The notes under the pieces were generated by a model. It did not search any database. It had not been told where the DNA came from and worked only from the letters and a program-made list of their open reading frames with translations. From the NCBI GenBank assembly GCA_964644025.1, contig CAZXVW010000202.1, forward strand, positions 1 through 7,233: a stretch of DNA of 7,233 nt, given 5' to 3'. Both the position numbers and the translations under genes were made by a program. Of the stretch, positions 5,940 through 7,233 are shown piece by piece (position 1 is the stretch's first letter; each line of letters opens with the position of its first letter). Source of the DNA: CAZXVW01 sp964644025 (GTDB lineage: Bacteria; Acidobacteriota; Terriglobia; Bryobacterales; Bryobacteraceae).

Positions 5940-6889
5940 GACGGCCCGGCATCGTCGTGGTGACTTACAACTCCGAAGAGGCAATCGGAGCGTGCCTGGA
6001 GGCGGCGGCGCGGACGCCCGCTGAACTCCTGGTGGTCGACAATGCCTCCACGGACGGCACCGTCGCCCAGGTCCGCCGCTGGCCGCAGGTTCAATTGATC
6101 CTCAACCGCAGCAATCGTGGCTTCGCCAGCGCCGTCAATCAAGGCCTCGCCGCCCTGGACTGCGAGGCAGTGTTGCTCCTCAACCCCGATGCAATCCTTC
6201 AGACCGGAATCGACGCACTCGCTGAGGCCGTCAGCGCCCCTGGCGTCGCCGCCGCCGCCGGAAAATTAGTCGGCCAGGACGGGCGTCCCCAATCCGGCTT
6301 CTCCTTGCGCCGCTTCCCAACCGCCGCGGCGCTCGCTTTCGAGGCCCTCGGCCTGAATCGCATCTGGCCCGGCAACCCGGTCAATCGCCGGTACCGCTGC
6401 CTGGACATCGACCTCGACCGGCCCGCGGAGGTCGAGCAGCCGGCCGGCGCTTTCCTGATGATCCGCAAGGACGTCTGGAGCGAACTCGGCGGCCTGGACG
6501 AGAACTTCTACCCCCTGTGGTTTGAGGAGGTCGATTTTCTTCGCCGCGCCCACCGTCGGGGCTATTCCACCCGATACGTGCCCGCGGCAGTTGCCCGGCA
6601 CCGCGGTGGACACTCGGTAGAAAAATTGCCCGTGGGATGCCGCGAGTTGTATTGGTATGGTAGCCTGCTAAGGTACACATCCAAGCACTTCGGCCCAGCG
6701 GGTCGCGCTGCGGTTTGTGCCGCGGTGATGGCGGGTTCACTGTGGAGAATGGCTGTGCGGGCGGTTCAGGCGCGGAGCCTGGCCCCGATTGGTATTTACG
6801 CTAGAGTGATACGGCTCGGTGGAAGCTACTTCCTCCGCGGCCGCGTTCGAAGCGCTGGGAGTTTTGCCGCTGGTGGCACGACAATCTGA
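5936..6889 (+). CDS. GT2 glycosyltransferase (rhamnosyltransferase-like), coupled to the upstream gene
   Basis: This 317-residue family 2 glycosyltransferase belongs to the same broad group as its neighbour, but its closest look is to rhamnosyltransferase/RfbF-type enzymes. Motifs are PGIVVVTYNSEE (4-15), LVVDNASTDGTV (32-43), LNRSNRGFASAVNQGLA (56-72), LLLNPDAIL (80-88; N-P-D), GAFLMIRKDVW (171-181), the LDENFYPLWFEEVDFLRR block (187-204) with E197-E198, and VARHRGGHS (219-227). A C-terminal tail with a hydrophobic stretch (about 256-270) follows. The ATG at 5936 overlaps the previous TGA (ATGA), so coupling is expected; there is no separate ribosome binding site. The frame is open back to 5534 inside the previous gene, but the domain starts immediately after this ATG, so 5936 is the start. 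It probably adds the next sugar in the same polysaccharide. Confidence 0.9.
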   Translation: MRRPGIVVVTYNSEEAIGACLEAAARTPAELLVVDNASTDGTVAQVRRWPQVQLILNRSNRGFASAVNQGLAALDCEAVLLLNPDAILQTGIDALAEAVSAPGVAAAAGKLVGQDGRPQSGFSLRRFPTAAALAFEALGLNRIWPGNPVNRRYRCLDIDLDRPAEVEQPAGAFLMIRKDVWSELGGLDENFYPLWFEEVDFLRRAHRRGYSTRYVPAAVARHRGGHSVEKLPVGCRELYWYGSLLRYTSKHFGPAGRAAVCAAVMAGSLWRMAVRAVQARSLAPIGIYARVIRLGGSYFLRGRVRSAGSFAAGGTTI

Positions 6890-6930
6890 GTGAGTTTGCA
6901 GCTAACAAGATTAAGATCACGTTCAATTAC

Positions 6931-7233
6931 ATGTACTACGACGATTTCGTTTCCGTCACGATAGTGACTTACAACAGCGGCCGGTTTATCAAGCGTTGTC
7001 TCGAGTCCGTCCTGGATCAGAAGTATCCTCACCTCGAGGTGATCGTCATCGACAACGCCTCCACGGATGGAACCATTGATATTCTGGAGCAGTTCGAAGA
7101 CCGTTGCCAGATCATTTACAACGAGGAGAACGTGGGATTCGCCGCGGCTCAGAACCAGGCGATTGCCCTGGCCAGGGGCGACTGGGTTCTCACCCTGAAT
7201 CCCGACGTCCTGCTCTTGCCCACGTTTGTTCCC
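6931..7233 (+). CDS. GT2 glycosyltransferase, N-terminal part, cut by the window edge
   Basis: The reading frame is open from this ATG to the last base (101 codons), so this is a truncated gene. It encodes the N-terminal nucleotide-binding half of a family 2 glycosyltransferase: FVSVTIVTYNSGRF (6-19), VIVIDNASTDGT (37-48), NEENVGFAAAQNQAI (64-78) and TLNPDVLL (88-95; N-P-D). It resembles its upstream neighbour in the VTYNS and DNASTDGT blocks but is clearly a different gene. It starts 41 nt after the previous stop and is probably in the same operon. No good ribosome binding site is visible. The frame is open upstream to 6805 but has no ATG or GTG there. Confidence 0.85.
   Translation, partial: MYYDDFVSVTIVTYNSGRFIKRCLESVLDQKYPHLEVIVIDNASTDGTIDILEQFEDRCQIIYNEENVGFAAAQNQAIALARGDWVLTLNPDVLLLPTFVP

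Overview
The window looks like a GC-rich Acidobacteriota chromosome, probably of the Solibacteres/Bryobacterales type. That placement is inference. It rests on an Oar-like TonB-dependent receptor C-terminus next to a Tat-exported sulfatase-fold enzyme, high GC, a bactofilin with Pro/Ala-rich tails, and several family 2 glycosyltransferases (GT2). There are no rRNA or tRNA genes, insertion sequences, CRISPR arrays or phage genes.

Layout. Positions 1-880 hold the 3' part of an outer-membrane TonB-dependent receptor whose 5' end lies outside the window. A near-consensus promoter (935-963) then drives an alkaline-phosphatase/sulfatase superfamily enzyme (1005-2534) with a Tat signal; it carries Thr where sulfatases carry the formylglycine Cys/Ser. 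A 204-bp spacer with an 11-bp inverted repeat leads to a bactofilin (2739-3302). Convergent to it on the minus strand is a secreted protein of unknown function (3334-3927). From about 4068 to the right edge, all genes are plus-strand GT2 enzymes. The first is a DPM/DPG-synthase-like enzyme (4068-4787, probable TTG start). After a probable terminator overlapping a promoter come three more GT2 genes in a row (4959-5939, 5936-6889 and 6931 to the edge), the first two joined by an ATGA overlap.

How the parts may work together. The right half reads as the start of a surface-polysaccharide or glycoconjugate assembly locus: one polyprenyl-phosphate-type sugar transferase and three sugar-adding enzymes of the rhamnosyltransferase/WcaE type. 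The left half reads as uptake and periplasmic hydrolysis of an external compound. The bactofilin is a cytoskeletal scaffold that in other bacteria localises envelope-building enzymes, so its place next to glycosyltransferases is suggestive but unproven. I see no wholly new system. The best leads are the Thr-type sulfatase-fold enzyme, the unrecognised secreted protein with its structured start region, and the compact terminator/promoter switch between the glycosyltransferase units.
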